Assembly (NCBI RefSeq): GCF_020164485.1
Contig: NZ_JAIQZA010000028.1
Span: 1 to 58,291, forward strand
Reading direction: 5' to 3'
Length of the DNA stretch: 58,291 nt
From: Salegentibacter tibetensis
Lineage (GTDB): Bacteria > Bacteroidota > Bacteroidia > Flavobacteriales > Flavobacteriaceae
How positions within the stretch are numbered: the stretch's first letter is position 1; every line of letters begins with the position of its first letter. The notes under the pieces are model-generated. The model made no database searches and was not told the origin of the DNA. It worked only from the letters and a program-made list of their open reading frames with translations. The position numbers and the translations under genes were made by a program. This document shows, one piece after another, positions 1 to 9,597 of the stretch.

Positions 1-1088
1 ATATCTTCCATCGGGTCAATCCTATTGCCCCACAATACCTGGAGAACGAGGAAAGCGTGAATGAAGTTTCCCGGGTACTGGTGGAAAACCTGCTAGAGCA
101 ACGGGAATCCGGCCCCTCGGGAACTACAAAATTTTTTAACGATGCCGCCGAGGGTTTGATCGGGGGACTGATCTGGAAATTAAAAACTACGTACCCGGAA
201 TTTTGTACGCTCCCTCACCTTATCGCTATCTACCAGTACCTGGATACCGATAGCCTTATCCAGTTTTTGGAAACCAATACCACCTCCCGCGCCATGGCCG
301 ATGCCTTTATCAGTGGAAAGGACTCCGAGCGACAAACGGCCGGGGTAAAAAGTACCCTGGCAAATGCCCTTAAACGGATCAGTACCCAACAGATTTTTAT
401 GGTACTTTCTAAAGATGAGGTACCACTTCATATTAATAATGAAGCAAACCCTGCAGTTATTTCCGTCGTGAACAACCCCAAATACGAAGCTTCATATTCA
501 CCGGTCATAGCCACGATCATCCATACCATGACCAAACAAATGAGTGTTCGTAATTCCAAAGCTTCTTTCCTTTTGATGGAAGAGGCGCCAACTATTCGCC
601 TGCTTAATATGCACCGTATTCCAGCCACGCTTCGCAGTTATGATATTGCTACTATCTATGTGATGCAGGATAAGATCCAAAACGATATGATGTATGGAGA
701 AAAAGCTAGCAAAGCAATTTTAAGTAACCTGTCCTACCAGTTTTTTGGAAAGGTCAACGACCCCGATACCGCAAAATACTACGAACGTTTTTTTGAAATT
801 GTGAAGAAACCTACTACCAGTGTGAACCGCGGGTACAGCCTTGATTTTGATACGCGAGTAACCACCGGTGAGAAGGAAATCCCAAAAATCCGTGCCGATG
901 TTTTCTTTAGACTGAGAGAAGGAGAGTTTATAACCTACGCGGATGGAAAGGATAAAAAAGTGCAGTTTAAATTGCAGAGAATTAGGCGTGAACTACCTGG
1001 GGCTAAAGATCAAATACGTTATTCTAAAGCTGATTTGGAAGCTAATTTTGAACAGGTATATAAGGATGCCAAATCAATATTTGGGTAG
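1..1088 (+). CDS. Type IV secretion coupling protein (VirD4/TraG/MobC-like), C-terminal part
   Basis: The reading frame is open to the left edge of the window (first full codon at position 3), so the N-terminal part, including the Walker A motif, is missing. The remaining roughly 360 residues resemble the C-terminal half of VirD4/TraG-type coupling ATPases, which deliver relaxase-bound DNA to the mating channel at the inner membrane. Visible are an N-P-I-A-P-Q-Y-L stretch at the start and a hydrophobic strand ending in LLMEEAPT, which looks like Walker B, followed by the TraM-recognition-like segment. An in-frame GTG at 57 is not a real start, because the family similarity continues upstream of it. 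It is convergent with the tra operon and separated from it by the AbiE pair. Confidence 0.8.
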   Translation, partial: IFHRVNPIAPQYLENEESVNEVSRVLVENLLEQRESGPSGTTKFFNDAAEGLIGGLIWKLKTTYPEFCTLPHLIAIYQYLDTDSLIQFLETNTTSRAMADAFISGKDSERQTAGVKSTLANALKRISTQQIFMVLSKDEVPLHINNEANPAVISVVNNPKYEASYSPVIATIIHTMTKQMSVRNSKASFLLMEEAPTIRLLNMHRIPATLRSYDIATIYVMQDKIQNDMMYGEKASKAILSNLSYQFFGKVNDPDTAKYYERFFEIVKKPTTSVNRGYSLDFDTRVTTGEKEIPKIRADVFFRLREGEFITYADGKDKKVQFKLQRIRRELPGAKDQIRYSKADLEANFEQVYKDAKSIFG

Positions 1089-1150
1089 CGCAATATAATT
1101 CTAGTTATAATTTCATTCTCATTATTTGTCAAGTAAATACTGTAAAAAAC

Positions 1151-1182
1151 TTGACAATTTGTGATCTAATTCATTATCTTTG
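1151..1182 (+). promoter_or_regulatory. Bacteroidetes-type promoter for the abiE pair
   Basis: TTGACA at 1151-1156 (-33 region) and TATCTTTG at 1175-1182 (-7 box, consensus TAnnTTTG) are separated by 18 bases. The ATG of the AbiEi-like gene begins at 1190, 7 bases after the -7 box. Transcription would therefore start at or next to the start codon, giving a leaderless or nearly leaderless message. Confidence 0.6.
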
Positions 1183-1189
1183 TCGTGCT

Positions 1190-1915
1190 ATGAATATTGC
1201 GACATCCATAAAATCTAAAGTAGATCGTATAAATACCGGGAAAGTATTTACATATGACAGCCTATCTATTCCTCAAAATGAATTCTCTGCTGCTGCAAAA
1301 GCTTTAAGTAGGTTGGCTGCCAGGGGTGTGATTAAAAGATATAAAAATGGCATGTATTATAAGCCTAAACAAACTATTTTTGGAGAAATAAAACCAAGTG
1401 AGGAAGAATTACTTTATAACTACCTTTTTGAAAACGGTAAGCAAATTGCATACATAACAGGCCTTCGTTTGTATAATGAATTGGGCCTTACTACTCAAAT
1501 CCCTACAAGCGTAAGAGTTGCCAGTTGGGATAAAGTGATAAAAACCAGGATCGGAAACCTTGTTGTAAAGTCTGCCAAAAGCTATGTTCCTGTTTCAAAA
1601 GAAAATATTCCTTTCTTGCAATTACTGGATGTAATGAAGGACTTTAAGAAGATCCCGGATATGGACAAAAAGAAGGGTGTTGATTTTTTAAAGAAAAAAA
1701 TTAAAGAGCTTTCTGATACCGATAAAATTAAATTGGTCAATTTTGCTAAATCCTATCCTCCAAAGGTGAGGGCATTTTTAGGTGCTCTTCTTGAATCAAT
1801 TTCTTATAAGGAGGTGAGTGAACCGCTTAAAAATACCATTAATTATTTAAGTAATTATGAATTCGGAATATCCGAAAAAATATTAACGACGAGCTCAAAC
1901 TGGAATATTTCATAA
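1190..1915 (+). CDS. AbiEi-like antitoxin / DUF6088 family protein
   Basis: A protein of 241 residues with an N-terminal winged-helix region (roughly residues 1-60, with an 'LSRLAARGVIKRYKNGMYY' recognition-like stretch), as in the AbiEi/DUF6088 antitoxin family. Known AbiEi proteins autoregulate their operon and counteract the nucleotidyltransferase toxin AbiEii. The stop codon overlaps the ATG of the next gene by one base, which indicates translational coupling. The start is placed at 1190 rather than at an in-frame TTG at 1151, because 1151-1182 contains a good promoter. The module sits between the coupling protein and the tra operon of the ICE, a place suited to element maintenance or phage abortive infection. 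Confidence 0.75.
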   Translation: MNIATSIKSKVDRINTGKVFTYDSLSIPQNEFSAAAKALSRLAARGVIKRYKNGMYYKPKQTIFGEIKPSEEELLYNYLFENGKQIAYITGLRLYNELGLTTQIPTSVRVASWDKVIKTRIGNLVVKSAKSYVPVSKENIPFLQLLDVMKDFKKIPDMDKKKGVDFLKKKIKELSDTDKIKLVNFAKSYPPKVRAFLGALLESISYKEVSEPLKNTINYLSNYEFGISEKILTTSSNWNIS

Positions 1916-2892
1916 TGAAATTACATAATTATAAAGCTGCATTTCAAGGAGCTATTGTAGCTACTGCCCAACATTTAGGGATTTCTGAAATCTATGTGGA
2001 AAAAGACTATTGGGTTACTTTTGCACTTAAGGAGATTTTTACCAATGAATCAACCAGGGAGCTCGCAGTGTTTAAAGGTGGAACATCCCTTTCCAAATGC
2101 TTCGGAATTATTGAGCGCTTTTCGGAAGATATTGATTTGGTCGTCATAAAAGAAGCGGGGGAAACCGATAATTCTCTAAAACGAAAACTCAAAAAAGTCA
2201 CTGGTGTTCTGGAACCGGTTATGACCGCAATTCCTAAACATCCTTTGGAAAACAAACGTGGGAAAATTAGAAAACTGGTGTATGGTTATGATAAAGCAGG
2301 CGTGGAGGGGGCATTCGGCCAAGTCCGGGATCATATTGTAGTGGAAGCTTCAAGTCTGGGCAAATCCCATCCTTCAGAGAGAGTAAGTATTCACTCTATG
2401 ATTACCGCATTTATTGCCACGACCAATAATATAGACCTTATCAATGAATATCAACTTGAACCCTTTAAGGTTACGGTTTTAAGTATAGAGCGTACATTTT
2501 GTGAAAAAATAATAAGCCTGGTTAGGTTTTCCTATACGGAAAAACCTTTGGAAGATTTAACTGATAAGGTTCGCCATACCTACGATTTACACCAACTGCT
2601 GCAACGAGATAAAATTTCTTCGTTTTTGCAATCAGATGATTTTGAAAAAATGTTGCTGCAAGTGGGGAAAGATGATGATAAGGCCATCCCCAATGATAAG
2701 GAGTGGTTATCAGCACATCCATCCGAATCCCTGTTCTTTAGCCAAACAGAGACAGTTTGGAAATCCTTAAGCAAAACTTATTCTGGTGCTTTTAGGGAGC
2801 TGCTAACCGGAGACTTTCCTGAAGAGAGGGATGTGTTACAATCCCTGATGAGGATTTCGGTAAGGTTAAAAGAAGTAAAATGGGTAATTTGA
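1915..2892 (+). CDS. abiEii: AbiEii/AbiGii-type nucleotidyltransferase toxin
   Basis: A 325-residue protein of the AbiEii family (DNA polymerase beta-like nucleotidyltransferase fold). The signature is near residues 45-75: FKGGTSLSKC followed by a segment ending SEDIDLVV, which supplies the G-G-[ST] and D-x-D catalytic motifs. Members of this family are toxins of type IV-like toxin-antitoxin systems that modify tRNA or related targets and give phage abortive infection or plasmid stability. It follows the AbiEi-like gene with a one-base overlap. The length is close to usual for the family and no key residue is visibly missing. Confidence 0.85.
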   Translation: MKLHNYKAAFQGAIVATAQHLGISEIYVEKDYWVTFALKEIFTNESTRELAVFKGGTSLSKCFGIIERFSEDIDLVVIKEAGETDNSLKRKLKKVTGVLEPVMTAIPKHPLENKRGKIRKLVYGYDKAGVEGAFGQVRDHIVVEASSLGKSHPSERVSIHSMITAFIATTNNIDLINEYQLEPFKVTVLSIERTFCEKIISLVRFSYTEKPLEDLTDKVRHTYDLHQLLQRDKISSFLQSDDFEKMLLQVGKDDDKAIPNDKEWLSAHPSESLFFSQTETVWKSLSKTYSGAFRELLTGDFPEERDVLQSLMRISVRLKEVKWVI

Positions 2893-3243
2893 AATTAACG
2901 GTCAAAATAAACCAGGGGCTAAATAAATTTTAAAATTAACAACCTGAGCCCTATTTCGGTAACCAAAGTGCCCCGCAAGTTGCCCGCAAGTCACCCCGCA
3001 AGTTCAAGAAGACCTCTTTACTGGTGTTAGGGGAGAAGATAGCACAAATGAATTGCAACATTTTAAAACTTTCCGATAAGGAAAAATTTTAGATAAAACT
3101 ATGTGCAACCTGTTCTTACGGGGGGATTGATTGAAATGATTCTTGCTGAAAAATCACAAAGTAGCAAACAACAATATAGGTAACGGCACGGGGCAAGAAA
3201 GCTAAAGAATTAAATCATTATAGTAAGGTGCTTATTAAGTTCA
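2893..3243. other. Non-coding gap between abiE and the tra operon, with a triple 9-bp repeat
   Basis: No convincing gene in these 351 bases. CCCGCAAGT occurs three times at 2972-2980, 2983-2991 and 2995-3003, spaced 11 and 12 bases apart (one helical turn). It lies where the plus-strand abiE operon and the minus-strand tra operon converge. I see no clear terminator hairpin. Confidence 0.5.
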
Positions 3244-4077
3244 CTAGTTTGGGTTATTAATAAACCGATGCGATATCTTTAGTTTTAAATTTCGTTCCCC
3301 GCGATTTTCATTGAGTTCCAAAACTGCCCTTCTATCATTGGATAATGAAAATTTTGGCAGTACATATACCATTTTTGCGGTTTGGTTTTTACCAATCTTA
3401 GCCGGTAAGCTATACTTGAAAACGGGCTGCTGGTATAAACGCTGTAGGGATTTCTTCTTTCCTTTTTTGCGCGTTTCATTGGAAAGTTTTAAGAAATTGA
3501 GGTCATAATCCAGGCTGGAATTATTCTCAATTTTGATTACAAAATAGAGCTGCTCCTTATTAAAAACGATATTATCAACGCTTAAAACTATGCCGTGCTT
3601 GCGTTTTTTGATTCGGCCTATGCGTTGCTTTATACTAAGCAGGTAGCTACAGAATCTACGGAAATGATCTTTATTACTACTTAAGTCCTTTTGCGGGTTT
3701 TCGTCCTTAACCGAATCCCTAACAACAGGCTTTTCTTTCCCGATGCTTTCCTTTTTCGCGATAAAATAATTCAGCCTGGAAAGTTGTTTTTTGTATTTCA
3801 GGATATAGGAGAAGACCGATCCATCTGCCCCGATAACAAGCAAGTTGCTTTCTTTTCCGGCCTTGGCCTGCAGTAGTCCAAAGTGCTGTTGTTTTTCCCG
3901 GTTATAAGTAAAAACAAAATGCTCAGCACCGGTAATGCCCTGGTTGATCGCTTCAGGGAAAAATAGCGCGACATTTTTATGATCATTGGCGTAAATAGTG
4001 TCCAGCTTTTCCTGATTTTGTGCATTGGTGAAAGCAAACACCAGTAGCGTGGATGTGATTAAAATATAGTTTTTCAT
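3244..4077 (-). CDS. traN: Conjugative transposon protein TraN (DUF4138-like)
   Basis: A 277-residue exported protein with an N-terminal signal peptide (cleavage likely after TNAQ). Family features of Bacteroidetes TraN include the early segment ANDHKNVALFFPEAI and the beta-rich C-terminal half. TraN is thought to be a cell-envelope component of the mating apparatus, with a VirB9-like role. It is the last gene of the minus-strand tra operon, 11 bases after traM. It falls at the usual place in the order E-F-G-I-J-K-M-N. Confidence 0.8.
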   Translation of the reverse strand: MKNYILITSTLLVFAFTNAQNQEKLDTIYANDHKNVALFFPEAINQGITGAEHFVFTYNREKQQHFGLLQAKAGKESNLLVIGADGSVFSYILKYKKQLSRLNYFIAKKESIGKEKPVVRDSVKDENPQKDLSSNKDHFRRFCSYLLSIKQRIGRIKKRKHGIVLSVDNIVFNKEQLYFVIKIENNSSLDYDLNFLKLSNETRKKGKKKSLQRLYQQPVFKYSLPAKIGKNQTAKMVYVLPKFSLSNDRRAVLELNENRGERNLKLKISHRFINNPN

Positions 4078-4088
4078 CGGATTCGTTT

Positions 4089-5060
4089 TTATTGGTTAGC
4101 AGTTCCCCAGTTTATTCCGGGCTTATCGGCTTTTAAGATCAATCTGTAATTATTAAGTATGGTCACTTTTACGTTCCGGTTATTGCGCCGGAATACTTTG
4201 CTTATCCCACTGACTTGTGGCACGCTCGGGATGTTGATATCGCTTATCACATCATCCAGGACTTCCGTTGTAACTTCTGCCCGGAAATTATTCTCGATAT
4301 AAATGCCTTCACTACCATCTTCAAGATCAAAAGCTTTTAGGCTGGAGGGATGGTTATTGATATTTTGAATCTCGATAAGGACCCGATTGGGCTGAAAACT
4401 GACAAAACCGAAAACCGGGGTGTTTTTAGGAATAAGTTTAACACCGATCCTGGCAGGGCGTGCAAGCCGCATCCGTAGCCTGGAGTTGGCTTTGATTACC
4501 TGAGTGCCGTCGACCACTACTTTAATTTCCTTATCGGTAGCGCCTGTAATATCAGGCTCGGACTTCTTAGGTGCAGATGCAAAGAATAATTGATGCTCTA
4601 ATCCCATTTCTTTGGCTTCTATTTTTTGCGTTTCCCGGTTTTCTGTTGTATCTGACTTTGATGGTCTTTTTGTTTGGGTAGGACTGTTACTCTCAGGTGG
4701 GCTGGGTATTTTCGTTATTTGCTCATATCTGGTTTGTCCCAGCTCATAAATGCTATCTATCTTGCGCTCTTTTTCCTTTTCCAACAGCTCGGTGTCATAG
4801 TAGCCTAAAGAATCAATAAGCTTTTCATCGTAAATACTCGGCGCATTCTTCTCCCGAACTTCTTTGAGATCGTCAATTGCCTCCAGTTTGGAACCGTAGG
4901 TTTCCTGGCTTTCTTCTTCAAGAGCCGGGACCTCTGTTTGCCGGAGGTTTTCTTGTTCCTGCTCATCGCCTCCGGTGATTATTAGGGTATAGGTTATAAG
5001 GAATACCACAATGACCACAAGTACACTGATAAATACTATTTTGTTTTTCTCTATTTTCAT
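4089..5060 (-). CDS. traM: Conjugative transposon protein TraM (VirB10-like)
   Basis: A protein of 323 residues with a short cytoplasmic start, one transmembrane segment near residues 9-30, a charged, Glu/Lys- and Pro-rich linker to about residue 160, and a C-terminal beta domain. This is the architecture of Bacteroidetes TraM, the VirB10-like protein spanning inner and outer membranes. The C-terminal region includes KLIPKNTPVFGFVSF, as in VirB10-like folds. It lies between traK and traN with 11-base gaps. There is no room for traL, which normally sits between traK and traM. Confidence 0.8.
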   Translation of the reverse strand: MKIEKNKIVFISVLVVIVVFLITYTLIITGGDEQEQENLRQTEVPALEEESQETYGSKLEAIDDLKEVREKNAPSIYDEKLIDSLGYYDTELLEKEKERKIDSIYELGQTRYEQITKIPSPPESNSPTQTKRPSKSDTTENRETQKIEAKEMGLEHQLFFASAPKKSEPDITGATDKEIKVVVDGTQVIKANSRLRMRLARPARIGVKLIPKNTPVFGFVSFQPNRVLIEIQNINNHPSSLKAFDLEDGSEGIYIENNFRAEVTTEVLDDVISDINIPSVPQVSGISKVFRRNNRNVKVTILNNYRLILKADKPGINWGTANQ

Positions 5061-5071
5061 CTGTTGTAGTT

Positions 5072-5686
5072 TTAATTTTGCTGGGTAATTTTTCTTAGGC
5101 TGTTTTCAAAATAATCTGTGATGAGTAGCCCGTGTGGGTTATGGGGGAAGTGGCGATCTACGATGAGCAGTTTTCCTGTGGAAACCAGCTCATAGGTGTC
5201 GACAATACTGCCGCGGTTGATCTCGAAAATAACTGTGGTCTTAAAATGATGCGAATCTTCCCTTTCTTCGAGCTGGGATTCAATACTCAACACCTTTTGA
5301 ACCAGTGAATATTGCAATAAGCGGTTGTACACTCCTTCGGCTTTTTTTTGCCTGTAAAGGTTGTCTACCGAACTATTGCCCAGCCATAATACTTTTTCCA
5401 AATTTTTCTCGTAATTGCTGGCATCGATATTATAGAAGTAGGTGTGAAACAATTCCAAATGAGCCAGAGCTTCCACCCGGAAGTTTTCCTTCTGGGTTAC
5501 CAGTTTTAAAGGAATAATACTGCCGTCGGTATTGATGGCGAAGGCACTGTTCAAGGCTTTGTTTCTGGTTGAGATGGCCATCCAAATTGCAAACACACTG
5601 CAAAACATCGAGCAAAGCACTACGGCCAGCACGATAAAGCGGTTTAGCTTTAATACCGAATAGATATTTTTATAAGGTGTTTTCAT
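5072..5686 (-). CDS. traK: Conjugative transposon protein TraK (VirB8-like)
   Basis: A 204-residue protein with one N-terminal transmembrane segment (about residues 15-37) and a periplasmic NTF2-like domain, as in TraK of Bacteroides conjugative transposons. VirB8-like proteins are inner-membrane assembly factors of type IV secretion systems. It includes the typical 'ALAHLELFHTYFYNID' helix. It lies 52 bases downstream of traJ and immediately before traM. Confidence 0.85.
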   Translation of the reverse strand: MKTPYKNIYSVLKLNRFIVLAVVLCSMFCSVFAIWMAISTRNKALNSAFAINTDGSIIPLKLVTQKENFRVEALAHLELFHTYFYNIDASNYEKNLEKVLWLGNSSVDNLYRQKKAEGVYNRLLQYSLVQKVLSIESQLEEREDSHHFKTTVIFEINRGSIVDTYELVSTGKLLIVDRHFPHNPHGLLITDYFENSLRKITQQN

Positions 5687-5738
5687 TTTTAAAATATTTT
5701 TTTCAATGACTTAAAGTGGTTATATCGGTTGCTATTGA

Positions 5739-6587
5739 TTAAGTGGTGAACAGTCTCAGGGTAAATGAAATGGCACGCCGGTAGAGCTTGAATTTTAAAA
5801 ACACGATAAATACTATCGAACCCAGTTCTACCACCGGTGCAAAAAAACCGCTTCCGTAATCCGTACCGAATAGGTTCTGCCAGAAATTAGTATTGATTTC
5901 CGTATAAAGAGCGTTAATAAACACATTGACCAGGAAGAAGGCCGGAACCAGCATATACACTGCAGCATACAACCTGAAAAAACCATAGGCCATCGTTCGG
6001 AATTTCTCAAATACGGCCAGGCTAATCACCAACGGAAAAAAGGCTTGCATGATTCCAAGGAGGAAATAACGCTCTGCCAAAAATAGCGGGTAGATAAATA
6101 AATCAAGGATCCATAAAAACAGGCTGATTAGAAATGCAAAGGTTTTAAAGCCGTATAGGGGAGTCACCAGGGCTTCATAAAGTAAAGCCATGGCTTTACG
6201 CATCGCCCCCATAGGGGAGACATCTTCCTCGATGGGAATCTCCTGCATTTGCAGAGGGAGAAGGGCAGGGGCCGTATCGCGGTACTGATTTTCAATAGCC
6301 ACAAGAATATTGTCAAAGAACCCCAGGATTTGGGTTGAGAAAATAACCAGCAGTACCACTGCGAAATTTTTAGCCAGATCCCCGGGAGAAAGCCCCCAGG
6401 TATAGCCCTGTCTATCAGCTACGCCTTCATTATACTTTTTAAGGATGTTCACCAAAAAGAAGAGTACAGCCAAAGTCTTCATGCCCACAATGGTATAGCG
6501 GGAAAACTCGCTCTCCTGGATGGTTTGGAAAACGCTATCGATATATTCGACGCCTACAGCCAGTATGATTACCCCGCTAATCATCAA
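5739..6587 (-). CDS. traJ: Conjugative transposon protein TraJ (VirB6-like membrane protein)
   Basis: A 282-residue polytopic protein with at least five hydrophobic segments, matching TraJ, the VirB6-like inner-membrane channel component. It is slightly shorter than common TraJ proteins (around 330 residues). The start codon overlaps the stop of traI by 4 bases, so the two are probably coupled. Upstream codons in frame lie inside traI, which supports the assigned start. Confidence 0.8.
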   Translation of the reverse strand: MMISGVIILAVGVEYIDSVFQTIQESEFSRYTIVGMKTLAVLFFLVNILKKYNEGVADRQGYTWGLSPGDLAKNFAVVLLVIFSTQILGFFDNILVAIENQYRDTAPALLPLQMQEIPIEEDVSPMGAMRKAMALLYEALVTPLYGFKTFAFLISLFLWILDLFIYPLFLAERYFLLGIMQAFFPLVISLAVFEKFRTMAYGFFRLYAAVYMLVPAFFLVNVFINALYTEINTNFWQNLFGTDYGSGFFAPVVELGSIVFIVFLKFKLYRRAISFTLRLFTT

Positions 6588-7165
6588 AAGCCTGTTTCCC
6601 GGTTATTGATCTTATCCTGCATTTTCCTAAAGGAAATGATCTCGCGGTAGCGTTTAGTCTTTAGCCGCACATCGGAGACCATTTCTTTGGACTCGAGTTC
6701 TTTTTGTTTTAAAACTTCAGCCCGCTCGGCATCGCTCATTTTTAAATGATCACTCGATAAAATCTCATCGATAAAGCTTGCGGTCTCCAGGGAGTTTTCA
6801 ACCACCGCACTGAAGGATTCGGTAACACGGCTTACTTCATCGGGTTTGATATAAGGGGAATTCAATATATCCCGAAGGTCATCTTGCATAACCGAAATAA
6901 GACGTTGATTGTTGCGGCCGATCTCGCGAACGGCTTTTAAATCCTGCACCACGCTATTGACCTTCTCAATATTTTCCTTCTGTGCTTTTAAGAAGTTAAC
7001 GGTCTTGACCAGGTTAGCGGTTTGCTTGGCCGATTCCACCAGGGATTTGACCAGGCTTACAAAGTTCGTATTATCATACACCGGCATCCCCTGGGCCACA
7101 ATGTGGCCAGATGAAAATAAGGCCAAGGCCAGTGTTAGTATCCAGGTTTTGTGATTGTTTTTCAT
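6584..7165 (-). CDS. traI: Conjugative transposon protein TraI (DUF4141-like, VirB5-like)
   Basis: A 193-residue exported protein: signal peptide to about residue 25 (ending in HIVAQG), then a mostly helical body with heptad-like segments ('KTVNFLKAQKENIEKVNSVVQDLKA', written here only as a position of the coiled region near residues 55-80). It resembles the TraI/DUF4141 family found between traG and traJ in Bacteroidetes elements, which is VirB5-like. It overlaps traJ by 4 bases. Confidence 0.7.
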   Translation of the reverse strand: MKNNHKTWILTLALALFSSGHIVAQGMPVYDNTNFVSLVKSLVESAKQTANLVKTVNFLKAQKENIEKVNSVVQDLKAVREIGRNNQRLISVMQDDLRDILNSPYIKPDEVSRVTESFSAVVENSLETASFIDEILSSDHLKMSDAERAEVLKQKELESKEMVSDVRLKTKRYREIISFRKMQDKINNRETGF

Positions 7166-7194
7166 ATCGAATTGTTTTAAATATTAATGAGTGT

Positions 7195-9597
7195 TTAGGA
7201 TTGACTGATGAATTCCTTTATAGCCTTTTCCATATCTTTTGTTTTATTGTAAATGGCCATTATGGCCTCATTTTCGCTACCGTCGGTGAGGTAAGCTGCA
7301 TAGACTTCGGGGGGAACTTCCAGGCGGAAAATGTTGCTTTCCTTGCCAATTTTTATGAATATCTCGGTGTACTTGCGTTTGCCGGTTAGATTATTCCTGA
7401 TGGATTTGAGTTGATTGAGATCGTGGCTGGAAAGGCTAAGGCGCCGGGCTAATTCATCATAACCTTTTTCATTGTTCAGGCTATAGATCACCTGGGTATT
7501 TTCCAGAATGCTTGAGGAAGTAGCGTTATTAGGAAGCTGGTTTATGGATTGTAAGATGATTCCAATGGCCCCGTTTTGTTTACGAATCGCCTGGTAGTAG
7601 AATTCCACGCTTTCCAGGACATTTTCAAACTTGAGTTGTTTGGCAAATTCATCAAAGAGGATAATTCCCTTTTCGGCCCGGTTTTTCCAGATGGTGCGTT
7701 GGATGGCCGATTTTATCAGTTTGAGCATCACCGAGAGGATCTCTTTATTGTCCTTTACTTCGTCGAGTTCAAAAACAATCAATCGCTTATCTTCGATCTT
7801 ATAGGTTTGATCTTCGCTTACTTCGAACAAAAAGCTATATAGACCATCGCCGACATACTCCGAGAGCACGTGCAAAAAGCTGGTAATATTGAAGTAGTCG
7901 GGATGGATTTTAAGGGTGTCGAGAAGCTCATCTTTTCGCTGCTCTATAAAACGGTAAAAACTATCTAAAGAATGGTTTTTAGTTGTGTTTTGGTAATAGT
8001 AGCGGAGAATCTTTTTTATGGCTACGGATTGCGCTTTGCCCACTTTACTATCAGCCGCAAAGAGTTCAAATAGGAAGACCGATAAATCCTCCAGCCGCTC
8101 AGGACCCACATCACCGTCATTGGATATATAAAAAGGATTAATTCCTAAACTCTTGCCACTCTCGTAGCGTAAAACAGTGTATTGTTCGGGATAAAGCTTT
8201 GCGAACTTGGTATAAGAACCTCCAAGATCGATAATAACCAGGCGCACCCCGTTTTCAAAATATTGACGCAGGATGTTATTGGCCAAAAAGGATTTCCCTT
8301 CCCCGGTAGGGGCGAAGATGGCAAAATTGCGCGCCTTGATCCGTTTTTTTCGCTCATCCCAAACATCTTTGAGTACCGGGATGTTATGCTGGCGGTCATT
8401 AAAAATGATGCCGGCAGGGTCCGTTTTATAATTGGTGTTATTGATAAACAGGCACAAAGCGTGTTTTAAATCGGTCACATAAAGATCTTCATCGGAAAAA
8501 TTGGAAGAAAAGCAGCAGTAACTGTTAAGCAGATAATTCTTTCGTTCTTCTCCTCGTGGGGCGTAAGGAATGATATCCAGTTCTTTAAACTCTGCTTTAA
8601 TTTTAGAGGCAATTCGCTCTAAATTATCGGGTTCGCGATCCCAAAAGACTACATTGAGATGGCCACGGATGATCCGGGCATTATCATCACCGTTTATCTT
8701 CTCCAGGATATCCTGAATCTTTTCAAGCACGACTTTGTTTTGAGAGCCGAAATTGGAACTCTTGCTAAGTTCTTCTACCTTTTTATCCAGCAGCTTACGC
8801 CACTTGTGTTTATCATCCAGGTAGAGGATCTGGTTGACAATATGGTTCTCCTTTAGATTAAGCCCTAGTCCATCAATAAACCCCTGGTGAAAAACAAAAT
8901 CATCGGATGTAAATCGCTCATTGGTTTTGCTTGTCTGTACACTTTCGCCAAAGCACAGCTCGCTATTGATGGCCAGGGCATCAAAATAATTGTCCCCGGT
9001 TTGAATATGTTGTTTTTCCAGCAGGATATCAGTGTCGAAACCTTCATTAAAACCGTTGAAGTATTCGGTAGTGAGGTTGGTGATTTCTTCTGCTGCTAAT
9101 AGTTTTATTGAAACCTTCCGGCTGTTAGAAATAAAGGATATACAATCACTTACCGAGCTGATAAAGCTTTGGAGGTTAGCATCAAGTTCCCTGATGATGC
9201 CTCTGGAAACTTTTCGGAAAGGGTTTACGTATTTGGAATTTTGCAATGCCTTGTTTCCAGTCAGGGTGAAGAATAGTAAGCAGCGATGGGCCATGTACTC
9301 CCGATCTTTAAAATAGTCACGAGTGGCTTTTTCCAAAAAGGTTTTCTTTGGCAGTCCATTGGCAGTAAATGCTTTTTTCTCATAGATATCTTGTTTATGC
9401 ACGACCGTTCCAACGGGTAGGGATTTGATAGCCTGGAACCAGGTTACATGCAGGTCTTCAAAATCTTTCTCTGAGAGGGAATAAATTTCAGGCAGGTCGA
9501 GCCGGTAGCATAATACCACATTGCCATTTCCGGCAAAAACGATATTGTCCCGGATATCGGCAATTGGCCAGTGGGAGGAAAGCTTAATTTTTTTCAT
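7195..9597 (-). CDS. traG: Conjugation ATPase TraG (VirB4 family)
   Basis: An 800-residue cytoplasmic ATPase that powers assembly of the mating channel and pilus. Walker A is FAPTGEGKSFLANN near residue 430 and Walker B is GIILFDEFA near residue 650. The N-terminal half carries the VirB4/CagE-type domain. Length and motifs agree with an intact TraG. It overlaps traF by 14 bases at its start, suggesting translational coupling. Confidence 0.92.
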   Translation of the reverse strand: MKKIKLSSHWPIADIRDNIVFAGNGNVVLCYRLDLPEIYSLSEKDFEDLHVTWFQAIKSLPVGTVVHKQDIYEKKAFTANGLPKKTFLEKATRDYFKDREYMAHRCLLFFTLTGNKALQNSKYVNPFRKVSRGIIRELDANLQSFISSVSDCISFISNSRKVSIKLLAAEEITNLTTEYFNGFNEGFDTDILLEKQHIQTGDNYFDALAINSELCFGESVQTSKTNERFTSDDFVFHQGFIDGLGLNLKENHIVNQILYLDDKHKWRKLLDKKVEELSKSSNFGSQNKVVLEKIQDILEKINGDDNARIIRGHLNVVFWDREPDNLERIASKIKAEFKELDIIPYAPRGEERKNYLLNSYCCFSSNFSDEDLYVTDLKHALCLFINNTNYKTDPAGIIFNDRQHNIPVLKDVWDERKKRIKARNFAIFAPTGEGKSFLANNILRQYFENGVRLVIIDLGGSYTKFAKLYPEQYTVLRYESGKSLGINPFYISNDGDVGPERLEDLSVFLFELFAADSKVGKAQSVAIKKILRYYYQNTTKNHSLDSFYRFIEQRKDELLDTLKIHPDYFNITSFLHVLSEYVGDGLYSFLFEVSEDQTYKIEDKRLIVFELDEVKDNKEILSVMLKLIKSAIQRTIWKNRAEKGIILFDEFAKQLKFENVLESVEFYYQAIRKQNGAIGIILQSINQLPNNATSSSILENTQVIYSLNNEKGYDELARRLSLSSHDLNQLKSIRNNLTGKRKYTEIFIKIGKESNIFRLEVPPEVYAAYLTDGSENEAIMAIYNKTKDMEKAIKEFISQS

